Shown in pieces: positions 7,115 to 13,696 of a DNA stretch of 18,781 nt. Positions within the stretch are counted from its first letter, which is position 1. The number at the start of each line of letters is the position of its first letter. The stretch is from JAJPHY01 sp040754475. Its GTDB lineage: Bacteria > Actinomycetota > UBA4738 > HRBIN12. The notes beneath the pieces were generated by a model. The model was not told where the DNA came from and made no database searches. It saw only the letters and a program-made list of their open reading frames with translations. The position numbers were made by a program, and so were the translations under genes. Location: the NCBI GenBank assembly GCA_040754475.1, contig JBFMCN010000031.1:1-18781 (forward strand), given 5' to 3'.

Positions 7115-7561
7115 ATGAGAGTCGTTCTTCAGCGCGTGGCGAGCGCCCGGGTTCGTGTGCGGCGTGAGACCGTGGCCGAGATCGGGCGAGGCTTCCTGCT
7201 CTTGGTCGGCGTCGGTGCCGACGACGGGTTCGGGGAGTACGACCGCCTCGCGGAGAAGGTCTTCAACCTGCGGGTCTTCGAGGACGAACAGGGCAAGATG
7301 AACCTCTCGCTCACCGATGTCGGGGGGGAGATCCTCGTCGTTCCCCAGTTCACGCTCTACGGCGACGTGCGGCGGGGCAGGCGTCCGTCGTGGGTGGGGG
7401 CAGCGCCGCCCGAGATCGCCGCCGACCGCGTCGAGGCCTTCGCGCGGGCGCTCGAGGCGAGAGGGGCGAGGGTCGCCCGGGGAGCGTTCCGCGAGCACAT
7501 GGAGGTCCAGCTCACGAACGACGGCCCGGTGACGCTGGTGATCGACGCTGCTGATCTCTGA
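7115..7561 (+). CDS. dtd: D-aminoacyl-tRNA deacylase
   Basis: This enzyme hydrolyses D-amino acids (and glycine mischarged on tRNA-Ala) from tRNA, protecting translation from wrong chirality. At 148 residues it has the family length. It begins MRVVLQRVASARVRV and contains GKMNLSLTDVGGEIL, QFTLYGDVRRGRRPS and the C-terminal NDGPVTLVID. The Gly137-Pro138 of NxGPVT is the chiral-proofreading Gly-cisPro dipeptide. One oddity is that the usual SQFTL motif reads PQFTL (Pro77 in place of Ser). The ATG at 7115 lies 3 bases after the rel stop with no clear ribosome site, so it is probably translated by reinitiation from rel. Family assignment is secure. Confidence 0.95.
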   Translation: MRVVLQRVASARVRVRRETVAEIGRGFLLLVGVGADDGFGEYDRLAEKVFNLRVFEDEQGKMNLSLTDVGGEILVVPQFTLYGDVRRGRRPSWVGAAPPEIAADRVEAFARALEARGARVARGAFREHMEVQLTNDGPVTLVIDAADL

Positions 7562-7647
7562 ACGGCGCGCCGACCCGTCAGCGCTTGCCGTCGACCTCCG
7601 AGCGCCTGGAACGGGCGAAGGTCGCCAACCGATAAGATTGCCGCCCG
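7562..7647 (+). promoter_or_regulatory. Intergenic region with probable leaderless promoter of the MBL-fold gene
   Basis: This 86-base gap contains TAAGAT at 7633-7638, a good TANNNT -10 box ending only 9 bases before the ATG at 7648. Transcription would therefore start at or within a few bases of the start codon. No Shine-Dalgarno sequence is present, in agreement with a leaderless or very short-leader mRNA. The -35 region is weak; a GGAAC at 7608-7612 is noted without claiming a sigma factor. Just after the dtd stop there is a perfect 10-base palindrome, cggcgcgccg (7563-7572), and a GCGCT/AGCGC pair (7581-7585 and 7601-7605). Neither is followed by a T tract, so a terminator is not supported. 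Confidence 0.45.
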
Positions 7648-8268
7648 ATGTACCTGGACGCTCTCTCCGACAACTGGGGCCAGACGAACTGCTGGCTGGT
7701 CGGCGCCGACGGGACCGACGACGCGGTCGTCGTCGACCCGGGATTCACTCCCGAGCGGGTGCGGGCCATGCTCGAGTCCGGGGGCAAGCGGCCAGTGGCC
7801 GTACTCGCGACGCACGGCCACATCGACCACATCGGAGCTGCGCGGGAGTTGTGTGGCGACGAACTGGCGCTCTACATCCATGAAGCCGACGCGCTCGCGC
7901 TCACCGATCCCGAGGGCTGGGGTGCGGGGTTTCCGGCACCGCCGGTTCAGGTGAAGGACGTTCGCACGGTGGTTGGTGGCGACGTCCTCACATTCGCGGG
8001 GTTCAGGATCGAGGTCGTCCACACTCCGGGGCACACTCCTGGGAGCGTCTGCCTTCTAACGGACGGCTGGGTGCTCTCGGGCGATCTTGTGTTCGCGGGG
8101 GCGATCGGGCGGAGCGACTTTCCGAACTCGTCGCCCGAGGACATGGTCCGGAGCCTGCAGTGGTTTCTCGAGCTTCCCGATCCACTCGATGTGTTCCCCG
8201 GCCACGGGCCGCGGACAACCGTGGGCCGCGAGAGATCGCGTAACCCGTTCCTGCTGGAGCTGACCTAG
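7648..8268 (+). CDS. Metallo-beta-lactamase-fold hydrolase, glyoxalase II-like
   Basis: This 206-residue soluble enzyme binds two metal ions. The metal ligands are visible: THGHIDHIG (His56, His58, Asp60, His61), HTPGHTPGS (His129), SGDLVFAGAIGRSD (Asp146) and FPGHGP (His186). This pattern is that of glyoxalase II (hydroxyacylglutathione hydrolase) and its relatives. Because actinobacteria generally use thiols other than glutathione, the true substrate is uncertain; a thioester hydrolase role is a family-level inference only. The gene has no signal peptide. Its stop is immediately followed by the hisS ATG with no gap, so the two are very likely co-transcribed. MBL-fold genes beside hisS are common in related bacteria. 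The ATG at 7648 agrees with the -10 box placed 9 bases upstream. Confidence 0.88.
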   Translation: MYLDALSDNWGQTNCWLVGADGTDDAVVVDPGFTPERVRAMLESGGKRPVAVLATHGHIDHIGAARELCGDELALYIHEADALALTDPEGWGAGFPAPPVQVKDVRTVVGGDVLTFAGFRIEVVHTPGHTPGSVCLLTDGWVLSGDLVFAGAIGRSDFPNSSPEDMVRSLQWFLELPDPLDVFPGHGPRTTVGRERSRNPFLLELT

Positions 8269-9537
8269 ATGGACCTGGCTCCGCCCCGAGGCACGCTCGA
8301 CCTCCTGCCGCCTGCCGGCGGCCGGATGCGCGCGCTCTACGACCGGGCGGCCGAGCTGGCGCGCCGTTACGGCTACCGGTACGTGGAAACCCCCGTCTTC
8401 GAGAGCACCGATCTCTTCTCGGCGACGTTGGGGCAGACGAGCGACGTCGTCTCGAAGGAGATGTACACGTTCAGGGATCGCAGGGGAAGGTCCCTGTCCC
8501 TCCGGCCGGATGGGACCGCGCCGGTGATGCGCGCCTACCTCTCCAAGCGCAGGCGCGGCGAGACTCCGCCGGCGTTCAAGGCCTACTACCTGACCCGGAT
8601 GTACAGGTACGGCCGGCCGCAGGCCGGGCGCTACCGAGAGCATCGTCAGTTCGGCGTGGAGGTCTTCGAGGTCGCCGACGCGCGCGCGGACGTCGAGGTG
8701 GTCGTGCTCGGCGACGAGTTTCTGCGATCACTCGGCCTCGCCCACTACGAACTCCAGATCAACTCGATCGGCGACGACGTATGCCGGCCCGCCTACCGCG
8801 AGGAGTTGAGCGAGTTCCTCCGAGAGAACCGCAAGCGGCTCCGCGACGAACACAAGGACCGGTTCGAGGACAACCCGCTTCGGATCCTGGACTGCAAGGA
8901 CGAGGCCTGCCGGGAGGTCGCCGCGAAGGCGCCGAAGATGACCGACCGCCTCTGCGACGGCTGTCGGGGGCACTTCGACGCCGTGGTCGTGGGGTTGGAG
9001 GCGGAGGGCCTCAAGCCCGTGGTCACACCTACGCTGGTGCGAGGCCTCGACTACTACACGCGGACGGCGTTCGAGTTCGTCAGCCAGGTGCTGTCGCAGG
9101 CGCAGGCCACCCTGTTCGGCGGCGGGCGGTACGACGGTCTTGCGGAGGCGCTCGGCGGGCCGCACGTCCCGGGGGTGGGCTTTGGGATGGGACTCGAGCG
9201 AGTGCTTCTCGCGCTCGAGGACGAGGGCCTGGCGCCCCCGGGGGAGCCCGCGCTGGAGGCGTTCGTCGTCGGGTTCGGCGAGGCCGGCCGGGCGACCGCG
9301 CGCGACCTGCTCAGGCTCCTGCGCGCCGCGGGTGTGCCGTCGGACGCGGCTTTCGAGGAGCGTCCGCTCGGTACGCAGCTGAGGATGGCCAACCGGGCGG
9401 GGGCGACGTGGGCGGTGATCGTCGGAGAAGAGGAGGCGACTGCCGGCACTGCGACGGTTCGGCGCCTGGCGGATGGATCTCAGGAGACGGTGCCGCAGGC
9501 CGAGGTGGTCGAGCGGATCCGGAGGCGGGATGGCTGA
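8269..9537 (+). CDS. hisS: Histidine--tRNA ligase
   Basis: This class II aminoacyl-tRNA synthetase charges tRNA-His. At 422 residues it matches the family. Motif 1 lies in the N-terminal segment from PPRGTLDLLPP through YRYVETPVFEST. The ATP/histidine region includes SLRPDGTAPVMRAY. Motif 2 and its loop are MYRYGRPQAGRYREHRQFG (about 110-128). The histidine-specific segment is LVRGLDYYTRTAFEF, and motif 3 is GVGFGMGLERVLLAL (about residues 302-316). The C-terminal 100 residues form the anticodon-binding domain (FVVGFGEAGRATARDLLRLL to the end). The ATG directly follows the stop of the MBL-fold gene, with GGAG 9 bases upstream. The C-terminus overlaps the aspS start by 8 bases. Nothing unusual was seen. 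Confidence 0.96.
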   Translation: MDLAPPRGTLDLLPPAGGRMRALYDRAAELARRYGYRYVETPVFESTDLFSATLGQTSDVVSKEMYTFRDRRGRSLSLRPDGTAPVMRAYLSKRRRGETPPAFKAYYLTRMYRYGRPQAGRYREHRQFGVEVFEVADARADVEVVVLGDEFLRSLGLAHYELQINSIGDDVCRPAYREELSEFLRENRKRLRDEHKDRFEDNPLRILDCKDEACREVAAKAPKMTDRLCDGCRGHFDAVVVGLEAEGLKPVVTPTLVRGLDYYTRTAFEFVSQVLSQAQATLFGGGRYDGLAEALGGPHVPGVGFGMGLERVLLALEDEGLAPPGEPALEAFVVGFGEAGRATARDLLRLLRAAGVPSDAAFEERPLGTQLRMANRAGATWAVIVGEEEATAGTATVRRLADGSQETVPQAEVVERIRRRDG

Positions 9538-11317
9538 CCTCTCCACGTCCATGCGAACGCACGCGTGCGGCGAGCTCCGCGCCGAGCACACCGGGACGGC
9601 GGTCACGCTCTGCGGGTGGGTGGCCAGGCAGCGGGACCACGGCGGCGTGACCTTCATCGACCTCAGGGACCGCGAGGGCCTCATCCAGCTCGTGTTCCAT
9701 CCGGACGATGCGCCACAGGCGCACGCGGCAGCCCAGCAGCTGAAGAGCGAGTGGGTCGTACGAGTGACCGGCAATGTTCGCCCACGGCCCGAGGGAACCG
9801 TCAATCCGAACATACCAACGGGCGAGGTCGAGGTGGTCGCGACGGCCGTCGAGGTGCTGTCGGTTTCGGAGACACCCCCGTTCCCCATCGAGGACCGGAT
9901 CGAGGTCTCCGAGGAGCTGCGCCTCAAGTACCGCTACCTGGATCTCCGGCGCCCCGAGATGACCCGCATACTCCGACTCCGACACCAGATAAGCCATGTC
10001 ATCCGCGACCACATGGACGCGCTCGGCTTCCTCGAGGTCGAGACTCCGATCCTGACACGCAGCACACCCGAAGGCGCCCGCGACTTCCTCGTGCCCTCGA
10101 GGCTGTGGCCGGGCACGTTCTACGCGCTGCCTCAGTCGCCACAGCAGCTCAAGCAGCTTCTGATGGTCGCGGGGCAGGACCGCTACTACCAGATCGTGCG
10201 GTGTCTGCGCGACGAGACTCCGAGGGCGGACCGCAGCCTCGAGTTCACGCAGCTCGACGTCGAGATGTCGTTTGCCTCCGAGGTGGACGTCTTCGCGGTC
10301 ATCGAACCGCTCTACGCGAGGATCGTCCGCGAGACGCAGGGAGCAGAAGCCCCGACGCCGTTCCCGCGGATGACGTACGAGGAGATGACGTCCCGCTACG
10401 GGACGGACAAGCCCGACCTGCGGTACGGCATGGAGCTGGCCGACCTTGGAGGGGTCTTCGCGGGTACGGGCTTTCGGGCGTTCGCCTCGGCCACGGCATC
10501 CGGCGGCGTGGTGAAGGGCTTGGCAGCTCCCGGTGGTGCGGCGCTCTCCAGAAGGGAGCTCGACGACCTGGTTCAGGTGACGAAGGAGCGTGGTGCCGCG
10601 GGCCTGGTCTGGCTGGTGGTGGAAGAAGGGGGGATTCGCTCGCCGGCCGAGAAGCACCTGTCGGCGGAGGAGATCGAGGGCACGATCGGACTGACCGGCG
10701 CCGGGCCCGGCGACCTGGTGCTGATCGTGGCCGACCGCGCCGATCGAGCGAACGTTGCCCTCGACGCGCTTCGGCGCCAGATGGCCCGGCGCCTTGGCCT
10801 CGTCCCGGAAGGCCGGTGGGCTTTCTGCTGGATGACGGAGCCGCCCCTGTTCGAGTGGAGCGAGGACGAGGATAAGTGGGTTAGCGTGCACCACCCGTTC
10901 ACGGCGCCAGCGGACCCGTCGGACCTCGACCCGGCCACTGCGAAAGCGCGGGCGTACGACCTGGTGCTGAACGGGTTCGAGATGGGCGGGGGAAGCATCC
11001 GGATTCACGACCCTGAGGTCCAGCGCCGGATCTTCAAGGTCCTGGGTCTGTCTGCGGGGGAGACCGAGGAGAAGTTCGGCCATCTGATACGAGCGTTCCG
11101 GTACGGACCTCCACCGCACGGCGGCATCGCCATGGGACTGGACCGGATCGTGATGCTGATGGCCGGCAAGGAGGCGATCCGCGACGTGACGGCGTTCCCG
11201 AAGGCGCAGTCGGGCGCCGACCCGCTCACCGGGGCGCCCGCGCGGGTCTCCGACGAACAGCTCAGGGAGCTGGGGATCAGGCTGGCGGCGCCGTCGAAGG
11301 CGAAGGAGACGGACTGA
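9530..11317 (+). CDS. aspS: Aspartate--tRNA ligase, non-discriminating type predicted (AspRS/AsnRS)
   Basis: This class II synthetase charges tRNA-Asp. Its 595 residues include the bacterial GAD insertion. In order: an N-terminal OB-fold anticodon-binding domain (VTLCGWVARQRDHGGVTFI), the catalytic core with YRYLDLRRPEM, TPILTRSTPEGARDFLVPSR, QSPQQLKQLLMVAG and DETPRADRSLEFTQLD, the GAD insertion (about 290-430), and GIAMGLDRIVMLMAG as motif 3. His37 (in RQRDHGG) and Gly89 (in RPRPEG) match the residue pair found in non-discriminating AspRS such as that of Pseudomonas aeruginosa; the discriminating E. coli enzyme has Leu and Lys there. The enzyme is thus predicted to load Asp on tRNA-Asn as well, for GatCAB amidation. 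I chose the ATG at 9530 because GGAGG (9521-9525) precedes it; it overlaps the hisS end by 8 bases. Met8 (9551) is a weaker alternative. Confidence 0.95.
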   Translation: MADLSTSMRTHACGELRAEHTGTAVTLCGWVARQRDHGGVTFIDLRDREGLIQLVFHPDDAPQAHAAAQQLKSEWVVRVTGNVRPRPEGTVNPNIPTGEVEVVATAVEVLSVSETPPFPIEDRIEVSEELRLKYRYLDLRRPEMTRILRLRHQISHVIRDHMDALGFLEVETPILTRSTPEGARDFLVPSRLWPGTFYALPQSPQQLKQLLMVAGQDRYYQIVRCLRDETPRADRSLEFTQLDVEMSFASEVDVFAVIEPLYARIVRETQGAEAPTPFPRMTYEEMTSRYGTDKPDLRYGMELADLGGVFAGTGFRAFASATASGGVVKGLAAPGGAALSRRELDDLVQVTKERGAAGLVWLVVEEGGIRSPAEKHLSAEEIEGTIGLTGAGPGDLVLIVADRADRANVALDALRRQMARRLGLVPEGRWAFCWMTEPPLFEWSEDEDKWVSVHHPFTAPADPSDLDPATAKARAYDLVLNGFEMGGGSIRIHDPEVQRRIFKVLGLSAGETEEKFGHLIRAFRYGPPPHGGIAMGLDRIVMLMAGKEAIRDVTAFPKAQSGADPLTGAPARVSDEQLRELGIRLAAPSKAKETD

Positions 11318-11712
11318 TGGACGAGCTGAACGACTTCGACCTGGAGCTGCTACGCGAATCCAACTACGCGGAGGTCGTGACGCTGAACGAGGATGGGTCG
11401 CCCCACGCGACCATCACGTGGGTCGATGCGCTCGAGGGCGACATCCTGGTGAACACCGCGCAGGGGCGCAAGAAGGACCGCAACATGCGCCGGGACCCTC
11501 GAGTGGCCGTCCTTGTGATGAAGAACGACGATGCCTACCACTGGATGTCCGTGCGGGGGGCCGTCGTCGACCGGGTCACGGGGCCGGAAGCCGAATCTCA
11601 CATCGACGCCCTCTCCCACAAGTACGACGGGGAGCCCTGGACCCCGGTCGCCGGGCAGGTCCGCGTCATCTACCGGATCCGCCCGGACCACATCGTGCGC
11701 TACGGCGACTGA
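11317..11712 (+). CDS. PPOX-class split-barrel F420/FMN-dependent oxidoreductase
   Basis: This 131-residue soluble protein has the split beta-barrel flavin/deazaflavin fold. The recognisable segments are YAEVVTLNEDGSPHATITWVD, then ILVNTAQGRKKDRNMRRDPRVAVLV, in which the basic cluster would hold the cofactor phosphate, then MSVRGAVVDRV and a C-terminal VIYRIRPDHIVRY. This matches the Rv1155-like PPOX group, many members of which use cofactor F420 and are common in actinobacteria. Cofactor choice cannot be settled from sequence by eye, and the substrate is unknown. Start and preceding stop share one base (TGATG), with AAGGAG at 11303-11308, so translation is coupled to aspS. RarA follows after 7 bases. 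No signal peptide is present. Confidence 0.85.
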   Translation: MDELNDFDLELLRESNYAEVVTLNEDGSPHATITWVDALEGDILVNTAQGRKKDRNMRRDPRVAVLVMKNDDAYHWMSVRGAVVDRVTGPEAESHIDALSHKYDGEPWTPVAGQVRVIYRIRPDHIVRYGD

Positions 11713-11719
11713 GGGCGAG

Positions 11720-12967
11720 ATGGCCGAGGCCCCCCTTGCGGCCCGGAGGCGCCCCCGTAGGTTCGACGAGTTCGTCGGGCAATCGCACTTGCTGGGTCCC
11801 GGAAGGGCGCTCACGATGCTCCTCGAGGGCGGGCACCTTCCATCGCTCTTGCTCTGGGGTCCGGCCGGAACCGGGAAGACGACGCTCGCATATCTGCTGG
11901 CCGACGCGGTCGGAGCCGAGCTCGTCCAGCTCTCGGCCGTCTCCTCCGGTGTGGCGGACGCCCGCAAGGTCATGGAGGGCGCGAAGGGCGGGCTCCTCAA
12001 GACGGTCTTGTTCGTCGACGAGGTCCATCGCTGGAGCAAGTCACAGCAAGACGTCCTGCTGCCGGCGGTGGAGGACGGCACGATCACGCTGATCGGGGCG
12101 ACGACCGAGAACCCCTACTTCTCGCTGGTCACGCCCCTACTGTCGAGGTGCATGGTGCTCCGCCTCGAGCCGCTGGCGGATACCGAGGTCAGAACGCTCC
12201 TCGGTCGAGCGCTCGCCGACGAGGAGCGAGGGCTCGGGAAGCTCGGCGTGGATGTCGCCGACGAGGCGCTGGGTCACCTGATCGAGATCGCCGGGGGCGA
12301 CGCGCGGGTGGCCTTGACCGGCCTCGAGGCAGCCGTGTTGGCGGCGAAGGCTGCAGGCAAGAGCAGCGTGAGCCTCGACCTGGCCGCCGACGCGGTTCAG
12401 AAGAAGGCCATCGTCTACGACCGGCAGGGCGATGCCCACTTCGACGTGATCTCGGCGTTCATCAAGAGCATCCGCGGCTCCGACCCCGACGCCGCGCTGT
12501 TCTGGCTGTCGCGGATGCTCGAGGCGGGGGAGGACCCGCGCTACATCGCGCGACGGATGGTCGTCCACGCCTCCGAGGACATTGGTCTCGCGGATCCGAG
12601 GGCCCTCCTGGTGGCCGTTGCCGCCGCCCAGGCCGTGGAGTACGTCGGGCTGCCCGAGGCCCGTCTGAATCTGGCCGAGGCAGCCATCTACCTCGCACGA
12701 GCGCCCAAGTCCAACAGCGTGGTGGCGGCCCTCGGGCGGGCGCGGCAGGATGCCGCCTCGAGCGATCCGGTGCCCCTGCATCTCAAGGAACCCGGGCACC
12801 CGGCCTTGAAGAAGCTCGGTTACGGCAAGGGCTACAAGTACCCCCACGACTTCCCGGGGCACGTGGTCGAGCAGCAGTACCGGCCCGTCCGCTTCGAGGG
12901 GAAGCGCTACTACGAGCCCTCGGGCGAGGGCGAGGAGAGCCCGAAGCCCAGCCGTGAGTCAGACTAG
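11720..12967 (+). CDS. rarA: Replication-associated recombination protein A (MgsA/RarA AAA+ ATPase)
   Basis: RarA is an AAA+ ATPase that acts at stalled replication forks, related to clamp loaders and eukaryotic WRNIP1. The 415 residues show RRRPRRFDEFVGQSHLLGPG at the N-terminus, Walker A GPAGTGKT (47-54), Walker B VLFVDE followed by VHRWSKSQQDVLLP (about 96-115), sensor 1 GATTENPYFSLV (126-137), and the C-terminal oligomerisation domain (DVISAFIKSIRGSDPDAALFWLSRML, then GYKYPHDFPGHVVEQQY near the end). Trp replaces the commoner Phe in the HRF segment, a conservative change. I chose the ATG at 11720 because it lies 7 bases after the preceding stop, and upstream in-frame sequence lies inside that gene. 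It is the last gene of the hisS group, followed by a 114-base gap. Confidence 0.94.
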   Translation: MAEAPLAARRRPRRFDEFVGQSHLLGPGRALTMLLEGGHLPSLLLWGPAGTGKTTLAYLLADAVGAELVQLSAVSSGVADARKVMEGAKGGLLKTVLFVDEVHRWSKSQQDVLLPAVEDGTITLIGATTENPYFSLVTPLLSRCMVLRLEPLADTEVRTLLGRALADEERGLGKLGVDVADEALGHLIEIAGGDARVALTGLEAAVLAAKAAGKSSVSLDLAADAVQKKAIVYDRQGDAHFDVISAFIKSIRGSDPDAALFWLSRMLEAGEDPRYIARRMVVHASEDIGLADPRALLVAVAAAQAVEYVGLPEARLNLAEAAIYLARAPKSNSVVAALGRARQDAASSDPVPLHLKEPGHPALKKLGYGKGYKYPHDFPGHVVEQQYRPVRFEGKRYYEPSGEGEESPKPSRESD

Positions 12968-12969
12968 CC

Positions 12970-13005
12970 CCGGGGCGACGCCCGGCCCACCGTCGTGACG
13001 GGGGC
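12970..13005 (+). terminator. GC-rich inverted repeats after rarA, possible terminator
   Basis: Two short GC-rich stems follow the rarA stop: one at 12970-12985 (five pairs around a 6-base loop) and one at 12990-13001 (ccgt/acgg core), with further partial pairing out to 13005. There is no T tract. Non-canonical terminators of this kind occur in GC-rich genomes, but the call rests only on position and pairing. Confidence 0.3.
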
Positions 13006-13011
13006 GGGTGA

Positions 13012-13074
13012 TTGGACGGGTGCTCCGCAACGCTGGGTATGATGCCCGAGCCTGTGACGCCAACCCACAAGGAG
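13012..13074 (+). promoter_or_regulatory. Promoter and ribosome binding site of the DUF948 gene
   Basis: TATGAT at 13038-13043 is a near-consensus -10 box preceded by GG. TTGGAC at 13012-13017 resembles a -35 hexamer, but the 20-base spacer is longer than ideal. A leader of about 30 bases ends with AAGGAG (13069-13074), 7 bases before the ATG at 13082. This is the most conventional promoter in the window and starts a new transcription unit after rarA. Confidence 0.5.
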
Positions 13075-13081
13075 TGAGCCG

Positions 13082-13459
13082 ATGGCCGTTCTGGCTGCTA
13101 GCTCCGGAGACGTTGCGCTGATCATCCTGGCCGTCTTCTGGGGTCTGCTGGTCCTGTTCCTGTGCGTCGTGCTGCTGAACACGTTCCGCGTGCTCGAGAG
13201 CACGAAGCTGCTGATCGACGGCGTCCGTGAGGAGACCGTGCCGCTCCTGTCGGAGGTCCGCACCTCGGTCGTCAAGGCCAATGCCGAGATCGACCGCGCC
13301 GACGGGATGCTGGAATCGGCGGGCAAGATCGTGGCCCGCGTCGAGAAGGTCTCGTCGCTGGTGGGGGAGGCCGCCACCACCCCGCTCGTCAAGGCGATCT
13401 CGTTCGGCACCGGCGTGTCGAAGGCGGTCTCGCGGTTCCGGGGGGGCAAGAAGAAGTGA
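13082..13459 (+). CDS. DUF948-type membrane-anchored protein
   Basis: This 125-residue protein has one N-terminal membrane helix (about 10-35, LIILAVFWGLLVLFLCVVLLN). A helical segment follows (from FRVLESTKLLIDGVREETVPLL to VSSLVGEAA) with heptad-like spacing, then a basic end RFRGGKKK. The layout of one helix followed by an alpha-helical rod with EETVPLLSEVRTSV matches the DUF948 family, whose function is unknown. It has its own promoter and a good ribosome site. Its stop overlaps the GTG of the next small gene by 4 bases. In many actinobacteria such a gene sits just upstream of alaS, as here. The function is not known and none is assigned. Confidence 0.8.
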   Translation: MAVLAASSGDVALIILAVFWGLLVLFLCVVLLNTFRVLESTKLLIDGVREETVPLLSEVRTSVVKANAEIDRADGMLESAGKIVARVEKVSSLVGEAATTPLVKAISFGTGVSKAVSRFRGGKKK

Positions 13460-13689
13460 AGCGGATCTTCTGGCTTGCCGTCGGCCTCGGCGCTGGGGTG
13501 GCCGGGGCCATCATGACGGCGCGCTTCGCCCGCAGGCAGATGGAGAAGGTCGCGCCGTCGAACCTGGCTCGCCAGGCCCGCGGTGGGCTGCTGGAATTCT
13601 CTAAGCTCGTCTCGGAGTCGATGGCCGAGGGCAAGCGCGCGATGCGAGAGAAGGAAGAGGAGCTTCGCAGGAACCCGCCGGTAGACTAG
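13456..13689 (+). CDS. Small membrane-associated hypothetical protein upstream of alaS
   Basis: This 77-residue protein is probably anchored by an N-terminal hydrophobic stretch (MKRIFWLAVGLGAGVAGAIM, residues 1-20). A charged helical region follows, with QMEKVAPSNLARQARGG and a Lys/Arg/Glu-rich end (KRAMREKEEELRR). The GTG start overlaps the DUF948 stop by 4 bases, so the two are translationally coupled and may form a pair. It resembles the short actinobacterial proteins found between a DUF948 gene and alaS (DUF6167-like), but I am not certain of the family. The last codons and stop overlap the likely alaS -10 box. The function is unknown. Confidence 0.7.
   Translation: MKRIFWLAVGLGAGVAGAIMTARFARRQMEKVAPSNLARQARGGLLEFSKLVSESMAEGKRAMREKEEELRRNPPVD
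13682..13687 (+). promoter_or_regulatory. Probable -10 box for leaderless alaS transcript
   Basis: TAGACT at 13682-13687 fits TANNNT and ends 9 bases before the alaS ATG at 13697. Its last base is the first base of the upstream gene's TAG stop. The 9 bases between hold no ribosome site, so an mRNA starting at or very near the ATG is the simplest reading. The -35 region is not recognisable. Confidence 0.4.
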
Positions 13690-13696
13690 CCGCGCG

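Noticed and set aside
4808..7498. 896-codon open frame on the - strand opposite rel and dtd
   Set aside because: It covers two certain genes, has no recognisable domain, and is dominated by Arg, Asp, His, Leu and Val, as antisense frames of GC-rich genes are. Other long - strand frames (2993-4249, 8728-9927, 9311-11119, 13601-15475, 15497-16723, 16656-17834) were rejected for the same reason.
7563..7605. Palindrome cggcgcgccg and GCGCT/AGCGC pair after dtd as a terminator or operator
   Set aside because: Short GC palindromes are expected by chance at this base composition and there is no T tract; kept only as a note in the intergenic entry.
9473..9529. In-frame upstream extension of aspS
   Set aside because: It lies inside hisS and encodes low-complexity Arg-rich sequence; the ATG at 9530 has a good ribosome site and gives the normal AspRS N-terminus.
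11531..11719. In-frame upstream extension of rarA
   Set aside because: It lies inside the PPOX gene and encodes Ser/Pro/Arg-rich shadow sequence; the ATG at 11720 matches RarA proteins.
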